12,734 nucleotides of DNA from Patescibacteria group bacterium (lineage in GTDB: Bacteria > Patescibacteriota > UBA1384 > XYA2-FULL-43-10 > 1-14-0-10-43-13): NCBI GenBank assembly GCA_022705465.1, contig JAKJEK010000012.1, positions 1 through 12,734 on the forward strand, written 5' to 3'. The notes beneath the pieces are model-generated. The model did no database searches, had not been told where the DNA came from, and saw nothing but the letters and a program-made list of their open reading frames with translations. The position numbers were made by a program, and so were the translations under genes. Positions 6,370-11,866 of this stretch are shown here, in pieces; the stretch's first letter is position 1, and every line of letters begins with the position of its first letter.

Positions 6370-7437
6370 ATGATAAAAGCTCGTGGTATAACACCCTTCG
6401 CAACTTTTTTGGTCGGTGCAGTCTTTGCAGCGGCCGGTTTTATAAGTGCGTCGGGCAAGTTAGGTGTAGCTAAAGTGGAAGCAGGCTACAGAGACTATGA
6501 CCACCACGCCACCAAACAGAACGTAGAGTATGTTTCTATTCGAGACTTTACGTATCAACCTACCCCGCTGGTAATCAAGAAGGGTACGACTGTGGTGTGG
6601 ATCAATAATGACCGGGTACCCCATACTGTTACAAGTACTGATAGCAAATTCGATTCTGGGATAATTCCGGTTGGCGGAAAGTACGCGCACACCTTCGAGC
6701 ATAAAGATGAATTCAGATATTACTGCACACTGCATCCGTTCATGAAGGGTAGAGTCATCGTCAAAGATGGCTATTACGGTTATGATTACGACTACGATAA
6801 GCATGACTATAGCAGGTTTGACCAGGACAAGTACGGCTACAGTAAGTATGACCATGGCGAATTCGATCGCTATAAGCATGATTATGATAGGTACGACCAC
6901 GGCAATTACAGCTACAGCAAGCACGACTACAGCAAGCACGACTACAGCAAGTATGGCTATAACAAGTACGATTACGGTAACTACAGTCATAGCAAGAAGG
7001 TTGTCCAGAAGAAATCTGTCCATGTTCCGCCCAAAAAGGTAGTTGTGGTGCATAAGGAGGTAGTAAAACCTGAAGTGCATCGCAAGGTAATTGTGAACAA
7101 GCCTGTGCATGTTCATCCGATAGTCAAGCCCGTTCACGCCAAGCCGGTTACGAAACCAGTTCACGTTCATCCTGTTCAGCAAAGTATGCACGCAAACGTT
7201 AATATCAACTCCGATATTAGGAAGAGTAAGGATGTGTCAGTAAACAATTGGGTGAATATCGCATCTAGACAGACAGCTACATCACCAAGTGCTGTTTACA
7301 GGCCGGCAACACACCATACTTACGCACAACCGGCTCAACATAGCGTACGTGCCAATGTTGATATTTCGACTAAGGTTACAGACAGCCGAAATGTCAGAGT
7401 TAACAATTCGGTAAACATCAACGCTGGAATGAACTAG
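6370..7437 (+). CDS. Exported cupredoxin (blue-copper-like) with Tyr/Asp/His-rich and His/Pro/Lys-rich tail
   Basis: Of 355 residues, 1-38 form a signal peptide (hydrophobic core 9-28, likely cut after KVEA). Residues 52-132 are a plastocyanin-like cupredoxin: SIRDFTYQPTPLVIKKGTTVVWIN, then PHTVTS with His85, and YYCTLHPFM with Cys119, His122 and Met125. These are the four usual type 1 copper ligands in the usual spacing. Residues 134-207 are low-complexity and built of YDK/YSKHD-like units. Residues 210-270 are rich in Lys, Pro, His and Val (KPVHVHP twice). The C-terminus carries two related units, ANVNINSDI...VNNWVNI (275-297) and ANVDISTKV...VNNSVNI (328-350). It would act outside the membrane in copper binding or electron transfer. 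GGGAGGTGA (6352-6360) precedes the ATG. The tail could be a wall-binding, metal-binding or surface matrix segment. Confidence 0.87.
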   Translation: MIKARGITPFATFLVGAVFAAAGFISASGKLGVAKVEAGYRDYDHHATKQNVEYVSIRDFTYQPTPLVIKKGTTVVWINNDRVPHTVTSTDSKFDSGIIPVGGKYAHTFEHKDEFRYYCTLHPFMKGRVIVKDGYYGYDYDYDKHDYSRFDQDKYGYSKYDHGEFDRYKHDYDRYDHGNYSYSKHDYSKHDYSKYGYNKYDYGNYSHSKKVVQKKSVHVPPKKVVVVHKEVVKPEVHRKVIVNKPVHVHPIVKPVHAKPVTKPVHVHPVQQSMHANVNINSDIRKSKDVSVNNWVNIASRQTATSPSAVYRPATHHTYAQPAQHSVRANVDISTKVTDSRNVRVNNSVNINAGMN

Positions 7438-7459
7438 CCAGGTTCATCACCAGGAAAGT

Positions 7460-7487
7460 AAGGCCACCGTGGGTAATAGGTGGCTTT
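7460..7487 (+). terminator. Terminator of the cupredoxin gene
   Basis: AAGGCCACC (7460-7468) pairs with GGTGGCTTT (7479-7487), with one G-U pair, around a 10-base loop. The tract TTTGCTGTTTT follows. It lies 23 bases after the stop codon and ends about 60 bases before the ddl promoter box. Confidence 0.75.
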
Positions 7488-7545
7488 GCTGTTTTATGTC
7501 GAGCGAGGCAGCCAGGTTACAGGGTTATATCATCACGGCAGTTTT

Positions 7546-7554
7546 TGGTATAGT
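7546..7554 (+). promoter_or_regulatory. Extended -10 promoter of ddl, predicted leaderless start
   Basis: TGGTATAGT (7546-7554) is an extended -10 box. The ATG of ddl at 7561 begins only six bases after it, where transcription should start. No Shine-Dalgarno is seen between. The -35 is weak (TTATAT at an 18-base spacing), as is common with extended -10 promoters. Confidence 0.6.
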
Positions 7555-7560
7555 GAATGC

Positions 7561-8649
7561 ATGAGTAAAATTAGAGTCGCAGTACTGTTTGGTGGCAGGT
7601 CGGCCGAACATGAAGTTTCCTTGCTATCAGCCCTAAACATCATTAAAGCGATCGACAATAATAAATTCGAAGTAGTTGCCATTGGTATCGATAAATCCGG
7701 CCAATGGTATTTGTGTGACTCTGGGGAGTTCCTTGTGGGTGCTACTGATCCCAAAACCATTGCCCTTAACACCCAGGGCGCTATGCAGGTTGAGCTCTCA
7801 ATCGGAGCTCGGCCTGGCCGCCTTATTACTACTGACGGACGGGTAGTCCAGCAAATTGATGTGGTATTCCCGGTGCTGCATGGTACCTACGGTGAAGACG
7901 GTTCGATTCAAGGCCTACTTAAGCTTGCTGGCGTCCCGTTTGTTGGCGCGGGTGTTCTGGGTTCGGCTGTTGGTATGGATAAAGATGCGATGAAGCGCCT
8001 TTTGCGCGATGCTGGCATTCCTGTTGCCAGGTTTTTGACACTGAACCACCCGCAGGAGCACGGCTACCAGGCCGTCGTTGACTCCCTGGGCCAGCCATTC
8101 TTTGTTAAGCCGGCAAACCAGGGTTCTTCTGTTGGCGTCTATAAAGTTCACCATGAGTCTGAATGGCATAAAGCCATATGTGGGGCGTTTAAATATGACC
8201 GCAAAGTCATAGTTGAGGAATACATCGAGGGTCGAGAGATTGAGTGCTCTGTGCTTGGTAACGGTAATCCCGTTGCTTCACTTCCTGGTGAAATAGTGCC
8301 GCAAGCCGAGTTTTACTCGTACGAGGCCAAATATATCGATGAAAACGGTGCGATCCTGGATATTCCATCGAGCTTACCGGCGGAAATACAGGAGCGGATT
8401 AAGGCAACGGCCATCAAAGCGTTTCAAGTCCTGTGTTGTGAGGGCATGGCTCGCGTAGACTTTTTCTTGCGTGGTCAGGAGGTAATCGTAAATGAAATCA
8501 ATACCATTCCCGGGTTTACCAAAATTAGTATGTACCCCAAACTCTGGGAGGCTAGTGGTTTGTCATATACCAAACTAATCAGCCGTTTAATTGAGCTGGC
8601 GTTAGAGCGCCACGAAATCGAAGAGGGCATTAAGACAGACCATAATTAA
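7561..8649 (+). CDS. ddl: D-alanine--D-alanine ligase
   Basis: This 362-residue ATP-grasp enzyme joins two D-alanines, using ATP, to make the dipeptide end of peptidoglycan precursors in the cytoplasm. Visible landmarks are FGGRSAEHEVSLLSA (10-24, with the D-Ala-binding Glu of HEVS), FPVLHGTYGEDG (103-114), FFVKPANQGSSVGV (180-193, ATP lysine and the active-site serine loop), VEEYIEGREIECSVL (218-232), FYSYEAKY (251-258, the loop Tyr typical of D-Ala-D-Ala rather than D-Ala-D-Lac ligases), ARVDFFL (297-303) and NEINTIPGFT (311-320, metal-binding Glu and Asn). The length fits the family. ATG 7561 is chosen over an upstream in-frame ATG at 7480, which would start inside the preceding terminator and add 27 residues not found in the family. 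It shows that the organism makes a cross-linkable cell wall. Confidence 0.96.
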   Translation: MSKIRVAVLFGGRSAEHEVSLLSALNIIKAIDNNKFEVVAIGIDKSGQWYLCDSGEFLVGATDPKTIALNTQGAMQVELSIGARPGRLITTDGRVVQQIDVVFPVLHGTYGEDGSIQGLLKLAGVPFVGAGVLGSAVGMDKDAMKRLLRDAGIPVARFLTLNHPQEHGYQAVVDSLGQPFFVKPANQGSSVGVYKVHHESEWHKAICGAFKYDRKVIVEEYIEGREIECSVLGNGNPVASLPGEIVPQAEFYSYEAKYIDENGAILDIPSSLPAEIQERIKATAIKAFQVLCCEGMARVDFFLRGQEVIVNEINTIPGFTKISMYPKLWEASGLSYTKLISRLIELALERHEIEEGIKTDHN

Positions 8650-8665
8650 TACCCGAGCACAAGTC

Positions 8666-9556
8666 CTATACCAGAATCGTACCTGCGCCGAGCATTTTCT
8701 GTGCAGTTTCGAATACCCGGGGCTCTATTCCAGCCTCAAGTCGCCTTCGGATATCTTCTGGCATTCGCGCCTTTACCTCATCCTGATGTTCTAGCAGGCT
8801 GCGTAAACAACCGGTTAATTCATCGTCGAGCGTTGCCAACTCTGGGTTATTGCGGAAGTATTCCCATGCAACCGAGTCATCAGTTTTCTTTTTCATGCAA
8901 AATGAGCAGCCATGATCAATAGCAATCTGTTTCGTTTGGTCGTTTAGGCAAACTAATAAATTGTGGGCGTTTCGATCAGCGTTGTTGATTAATCTATCCA
9001 GCATTGCCATCTTCTTCCAGGACAGCCCCGAAACCAATTCAATACGATTCAATTCCGGTACTCGCGCCGGTACTTCGGCCAGTGCTGGCGGAATATAGAG
9101 TTGCAGTGAGCCCGCCTCGTTGCCAATCGTACGCAATACGGTTGGTGGCACGATACCAAGCTTTGCATAGTAATCGATTAAGTATGCGGCCACCTCTCTA
9201 GTGTACATCGACTTGATATTGAACTCGCTCAATCGCGTTGGTTTTTCTCCATTCTGCGGTTTAAATACAGCCAACAATCGATTCTCTCCGTCGAGTATTT
9301 GGAAAAATCTGATGCCATTTGACCTTTGGATTTCGCCGGCCAGTTTTGGGTCGGGCGTAATCTCCATCATGATTACTTGATTGGTGTATGTGCCTGCTAC
9401 CTCTGGCCGCACTTCGCCGATTTCGCCGATGGTGCGCGGCTCTGCCCCTTCGAGTACTCGTAAAAACTCATCCCGATAGGTGAGAATATATCCCGGATCT
9501 CCTTTTCTGATTTCGTCATCAATCTCTGCGGGCAATAGCCCTAATCTTTCGCCCAT
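8666..9556 (-). CDS. PI3K/HipA-like protein kinase of unknown target
   Basis: The 296 residues fit the compact kinases related to HipA, FAM20 and phosphatidylinositol 3/4-kinases. Visible elements are a nucleotide-binding lysine strand LLAVFKPQNGE (94-104, Lys99), a helix glutamate in YTREVAAYLIDYY (118-130), a hinge-like SLQLYIPPA (150-158), the catalytic loop LINNADRNAHNLLV (189-202, DRNxxN-like) and the metal site IAIDHGCSF (211-219, Asp214). Related bacterial proteins are often annotated as PI3/4-kinase-like or SCO1664-like. The substrate here is not predictable, and a true lipid kinase is unlikely. ATG 9556 has AGGAGGT six bases upstream and a TGCTATAAT promoter box before that. It is convergent with ddl, their stops being only 16 bases apart. 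No antitoxin-like partner gene sits next to it. Confidence 0.7.
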   Translation of the reverse strand: MGERLGLLPAEIDDEIRKGDPGYILTYRDEFLRVLEGAEPRTIGEIGEVRPEVAGTYTNQVIMMEITPDPKLAGEIQRSNGIRFFQILDGENRLLAVFKPQNGEKPTRLSEFNIKSMYTREVAAYLIDYYAKLGIVPPTVLRTIGNEAGSLQLYIPPALAEVPARVPELNRIELVSGLSWKKMAMLDRLINNADRNAHNLLVCLNDQTKQIAIDHGCSFCMKKKTDDSVAWEYFRNNPELATLDDELTGCLRSLLEHQDEVKARMPEDIRRRLEAGIEPRVFETAQKMLGAGTILV

Positions 9557-9561
9557 ATGGT

Positions 9562-9591
9562 ACCTCCTGGTTATCTGCGGAAATTATAGCA
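9562..9591 (-). promoter_or_regulatory. Extended -10 promoter and ribosome site of the kinase gene
   Basis: On the minus strand, TGCTATAAT (9583-9591) is a perfect extended -10 box. AGGAGGT (9562-9568) follows and sits five bases before the ATG at 9556. The expected leader is about 20 bases. No clear -35 is seen. Confidence 0.65.
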
Positions 9592-9624
9592 TGTTGATCG
9601 GAAAGTATCTAAAATATCGCCATT

Positions 9625-9654
9625 AAAAAACCCGCTAAATTAACATAGCGGGTT
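9625..9654 (-). terminator. Terminator of the ankyrin gene, overlapping its stop codon
   Basis: On the minus strand AACCCGCTA (9646-9654) pairs perfectly with TAGCGGGTT (9629-9637) around an 8-base loop, and a T6 run (9625-9630) completes the site. Two bases of the TAA stop codon (9653-9655) are part of the stem. Confidence 0.88.
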
Positions 9655-9973
9655 ATTGCTGATCGGCCTTTGTCCCTCGTTCTTTGAGAAACTCGGCAAC
9701 TTCTTTGTGTCCCTCTTTCTCGGCCCACGCCAACGGCGTGTAACCGCGCAGTGTTCGACGGCCGATCTCTGCTCCTCGTTCGACGAGCAGTTTGACCGTC
9801 GACAGGTGTCCATGGTGGGCAGCCTCGTGAAGCGGCGTAATCCCAAAGCGATCGCTTGCGTTCACGTCTGCCCCGTGTTTGATTGCTGCCTCAACGGCCT
9901 CATCAACCCCCGTCTCGGCGGCAGCCAGAATCAACCTTGCAAGTGCCGACTCCCGTTTTGACGACTCTATCAT
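9653..9973 (-). CDS. Small ankyrin-repeat protein
   Basis: The 106 residues make up about two and a half to three ankyrin repeats and little else. Repeat one is residues 10-38 (ALARLILAAAETGVDEAV, AIKHGADVNA). Repeat two is 42-71 with the classic FGITPLHEAAHHGH and VKLLVERGAEI. Repeat three is 75-100 with GYTPLAWAEKEGHKEVAEFL. There is no signal peptide, so it is probably a cytoplasmic protein-binding adaptor; the partner is unknown. ATG 9973 is preferred over an in-frame GTG at 9979 because GGGAGAGG lies 5-6 bases upstream of it. The promoter has near-consensus boxes at 17-base spacing and is covered by a perfect palindrome (10012-10033), so the gene is probably repressed by a dimeric regulator. 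Confidence 0.88.
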   Translation of the reverse strand: MIESSKRESALARLILAAAETGVDEAVEAAIKHGADVNASDRFGITPLHEAAHHGHLSTVKLLVERGAEIGRRTLRGYTPLAWAEKEGHKEVAEFLKERGTKADQQ

Positions 9974-10011
9974 AAACACCTCTCCCTCCCTCTATGCCAC
10001 GCATTCAAATG

Positions 10012-10033
10012 TTGATATTAACACGAATATCAA
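10012..10033 (-). promoter_or_regulatory. Perfect palindromic operator over the ankyrin promoter
   Basis: TTGATATT (10012-10019) and AATATCAA (10026-10033) are exact inverted half-sites separated by six bases. The palindrome covers most of the spacer and the whole -10 box of the ankyrin promoter, which is the standard place for a repressor dimer. The regulator is not in the window and its family cannot be told from the site. Confidence 0.65.
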
Positions 10034-10043
10034 TAACTGTCAA
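10015..10043 (-). promoter_or_regulatory. Near-consensus sigma-70-type promoter of the ankyrin gene
   Basis: On the minus strand, consensus TTGACA (10038-10043), a 17-base spacer and TAATAT (10015-10020) form the best promoter in the window. The expected transcription start is near 10008, giving a leader of about 35 bases. Confidence 0.8.
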
Positions 10044-10104
10044 TCCCTTGTTTTGCGCTTGATACCTGCATAATCTAGACAACCGTATCATCATTATCCT
10101 CAGT

Positions 10105-10242
10105 CTACCGAGAGTTAGGGTAAATTGCGATTACGAATCTATCAGTTAATAGTTTTGCGGCGCCAACGTCAACAGGCCCCTCGCGCTTGGGGTAGTTTAC
10201 GTTGACGGATTCGCCGTCAACAACAAAATATAAAAAAAACAT
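10105..10242 (-). pseudogene. Possible small gene or gene remnant with coding-like codons
   Basis: A 45-codon frame encodes MFFLYFVVDGESVNVNYPK and then EGPVDVGAAKLLTDRF up to YPNSR. Codons from about 10224 down to 10105 have the look of real coding DNA: G/C-rich third positions in the middle and a balanced polar/hydrophobic pattern. The ATG at 10240-10242 has no ribosome site, and the upstream continuation of the frame runs antisense to the promoter of the next gene. It may be the tail of a lost gene. No family was recognised. Confidence 0.25.
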
Positions 10243-10291
10243 GTGCCATAGACATAAATATGGTAATAACCTGATTAAACGATCTGGTCTC

Positions 10292-10320
10292 TTGAAAACA
10301 CTAAAGGGAAGAGATACAAT
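10292..10320 (+). promoter_or_regulatory. Promoter of the exported BsuPI-like protein gene
   Basis: TTGAAA (10292-10297), a 17-base spacer and TACAAT (10315-10320) each differ from consensus at one position. GGAGG at 10350-10354 precedes the ATG at 10360. The expected leader is about 33 bases. Confidence 0.75.
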
Positions 10321-10359
10321 CAACGGCTCTTTAAAAAGTACCTTGCAGAAGGAGGACAG

Positions 10360-11103
10360 ATGAAACGCATGACACGCAAGCAAGTCTTGTCTAGTCTTGT
10401 TATCTTGCTATCCGGCAGTATCGTGGTGGCCCCAATGGTTATGGCTGAGCACTCGCCAAGGTCAGTGATGACAAATATGGCAATCAGTGCAAGCGATATT
10501 AGGGAGCCGGAAATTTCCGGTCAAATATTATCTGATAGCCAATTAAACGGACAGACGTCACAATCAAACAAAGAGGGGAAGAATAAATCCGCTATTCAGC
10601 CCGGGGCTGATCATCGTGCGATTGAACCCAAAACAATCGGCGATGAGCATCGAGGAGAAACAATTGGCCAGATAGACCAATCCGGAACGGATCCTTCTTT
10701 GCCGCCGCCAACTATCCAACCTGATGATTTGTGGCACGAAAACAAGCAAACAGGGATTGAGGTCTATTTGATTACAAAAAATCCGACGGCGACCGGACCG
10801 GTTATGTTTGGGCTAAGAAATAGTACTAATATGGTAGTTAATTTACCCACTTCTGCACCATGGAGAATTATTGACGCAAACAACCATCCGATTTCTACTC
10901 CAATAACTGTTCAGGCAGTCACTGCAATCGAGCCAGGTGAAAAGAAAGAATGGTTCTGGGATTTACGGGGTGATAGCAATTCGCTGGTAGGGCCAGGACG
11001 GTACTATGTCGATTTTCCTGGTTTCTTAGAACTCCGTATCCCGATTGACGTTATCGAGGTTGATGATGTTGACGCTGATAGTCTCTACAGCGAGGTTGCC
11101 TAG
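10360..11103 (+). CDS. Exported protein with C-terminal BsuPI-like domain
   Basis: The 247 residues start with a signal peptide: a basic MKRMTRK, then the hydrophobic LSSLVILLSGSIVVAPMV, with likely cleavage after VMA at about residue 29. Residues 30-125 are polar, Ser/Gln/Gly-rich and probably disordered. Residues 133-232 are a BsuPI/intracellular-proteinase-inhibitor-like beta domain: NSTNMVVNLPTSAPWRIIDA (154-173), TAIEPGEKKEWFWDLRG (188-204) and GPGRYYVDFPG (211-221). The tail is acidic (EVDDVDADS). The domain is clearly related to the one at 157-690 (SAPWRI, IEPG and W.WDLR are shared), but the N-terminal linkers differ completely. BsuPI of Bacillus inhibits a serine protease; whether this one inhibits anything is unknown. 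It has its own good promoter and a terminator 60 bases downstream. Confidence 0.8.
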   Translation: MKRMTRKQVLSSLVILLSGSIVVAPMVMAEHSPRSVMTNMAISASDIREPEISGQILSDSQLNGQTSQSNKEGKNKSAIQPGADHRAIEPKTIGDEHRGETIGQIDQSGTDPSLPPPTIQPDDLWHENKQTGIEVYLITKNPTATGPVMFGLRNSTNMVVNLPTSAPWRIIDANNHPISTPITVQAVTAIEPGEKKEWFWDLRGDSNSLVGPGRYYVDFPGFLELRIPIDVIEVDDVDADSLYSEVA

Positions 11104-11161
11104 ATTGGCGAATTTATTACTAGCACAAAGTGGATAATAATTTCCAGCTTTCATTAATTAA

Positions 11162-11190
11162 GATAAGACCGGCTTGTTGCCGGTCTTATC
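11162..11190. terminator. Perfect 12-pair hairpin between convergent genes
   Basis: GATAAGACCGGC (11162-11173) and GCCGGTCTTATC (11179-11190) are exact inverted arms around a 5-base loop. It lies between the ends of the 10360-11103 (+) and 11204-11710 (-) genes and probably serves both. The T tract is weak on either side (TTAATTAA on the minus strand). Confidence 0.75.
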
Positions 11191-11203
11191 GGTTGTGCTG
11201 CTC

Positions 11204-11710
11204 CTAGTGCGGCGACCGGAGCAGGGTGACTGGTTGGTCTGCGTCAATCGACGGCAGAGCGATTAGAAAACCATTCCCGTACTCTGTGCTATAGCCCTGT
11301 CCTTCCAGATGCCTGATTACTGTTTGTTTCAGGTCGGCCGTGCCCAGCGAGTAAAACCCGTGGCAACAGTCGACTTTGAGCAGAATCTGCCCGGCCATGG
11401 GCGAAACCGCCTTGAACTCGTCGAAGCGGGGATGCTCCCGGCTCATCAGCCCCGATAGAAATCTGGACCAGACTTCCGTGTCACCCGCAACCAACCCTTC
11501 CAGTACTTCCTGTAGGTTTGGCTGGATTGACGTAGGCGAGCTGAAGTATCCCATTCCCTTCAGAGAATCAGTCTCTTCTGCTGCCTCCAGGACTGCAGTC
11601 TGGTTTTCCGGTGTCTGATGTTTGAGGTAGGCCAGCAGGGCATCTAGGTAATGGTCATAGCGGGCACGCCGCTCTTGGTCTCGACCGATGTGCGAGAATG
11701 CGTCTCCCAT
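11204..11710 (-). CDS. Hypothetical soluble protein, GC-rich gene
   Basis: The 168 residues match no family I recognise. The N-terminal 75 residues look mostly helical and charged (RDQERRARYDHYLDALLAYL, 10-29; NLQEVLEGLVAGDTEVW, 65-81). The C-terminal half has alternating strands and a Cys-Cys pair in KVDCCHGFYSLG (112-123), then DLKQTVIRHLEGQGY and FLIALPSID. There is no signal peptide or membrane segment. ATG 11710 has GGAGGGG 9 bases upstream. On the minus strand a promoter TTGCGA - 17 - TATATA (11746-11774) precedes it. It is divergent from 11867-12700, with which it shares a visibly higher G+C than the rest of the window. Confidence 0.7.
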   Translation of the reverse strand: MGDAFSHIGRDQERRARYDHYLDALLAYLKHQTPENQTAVLEAAEETDSLKGMGYFSSPTSIQPNLQEVLEGLVAGDTEVWSRFLSGLMSREHPRFDEFKAVSPMAGQILLKVDCCHGFYSLGTADLKQTVIRHLEGQGYSTEYGNGFLIALPSIDADQPVTLLRSPH

Positions 11711-11745
11711 TGTTGGGCCCCTCCAGTAGTGGTTTCTGTCCTACA

Positions 11746-11774
11746 TATATAACAGCTCAAAGCCAAGTTCGCAA
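11746..11774 (-). promoter_or_regulatory. Promoter of the 11204-11710 gene
   Basis: On the minus strand TTGCGA (11769-11774), a 17-base spacer and TATATA (11746-11751) form a plausible promoter. A second TTGCGA copy sits directly upstream (11775-11780). Confidence 0.55.
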
Positions 11775-11866
11775 TCGCAAGGAATTAAGTTGACAAATAA
11801 CGCAAATTAGGGTGCTGTGCAATTACCAGAAATTACCGGAACCCCTGCCGTGGAAAGGAGATCTCA

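Larger units (their letters stand above)
9974..10359. other. Regulatory region between the divergent ankyrin and exported-protein genes
   Basis: It contains the ankyrin leader, promoter and palindrome (9974-10043), a possible 45-codon minus-strand coding remnant (10105-10242) and the promoter of the rightward gene (10292-10320). CGTCAAC at 10167-10173 and again at 10215-10221 can each pair with GTTGACG at 10201-10207, so two mutually exclusive hairpins are possible. No known RNA was recognised. Confidence 0.55.

Noticed and set aside
6916..6951. Tandem DNA repeats considered as a CRISPR or VNTR array outside coding sequence
   Set aside because: The units are in-frame YSKHD codons of the cupredoxin tail, have no spacers and are not a CRISPR array.
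6767..7042. A Thr/Ile/Ser/Met-rich frame on the same strand as the cupredoxin
   Set aside because: It is a frame-shifted reading of the YDK/YSKHD repeat codons, with no independent start signals.
6460..7191. A 243-codon open frame antisense to the cupredoxin gene, rich in Val, Ala, Ile and Leu
   Set aside because: It mirrors the repeated Tyr/Asp/His/Lys codons of the sense gene, has no ribosome site and ends within the signal peptide region. The low complexity is an artefact.
7480..7560. Upstream start for D-Ala-D-Ala ligase
   Set aside because: It starts inside the cupredoxin terminator, and the extra 27 residues are not part of the family. The ATG at 7561 begins the conserved first strand.
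9998..10073. Plus-strand reading SNVDINTNI near the ankyrin promoter, resembling ANVNINSDI / ANVDISTKV of the cupredoxin tail
   Set aside because: The shared DNA is only about 12-13 bases, a length expected by chance in this window, and here it is fully explained by the promoter and palindrome.
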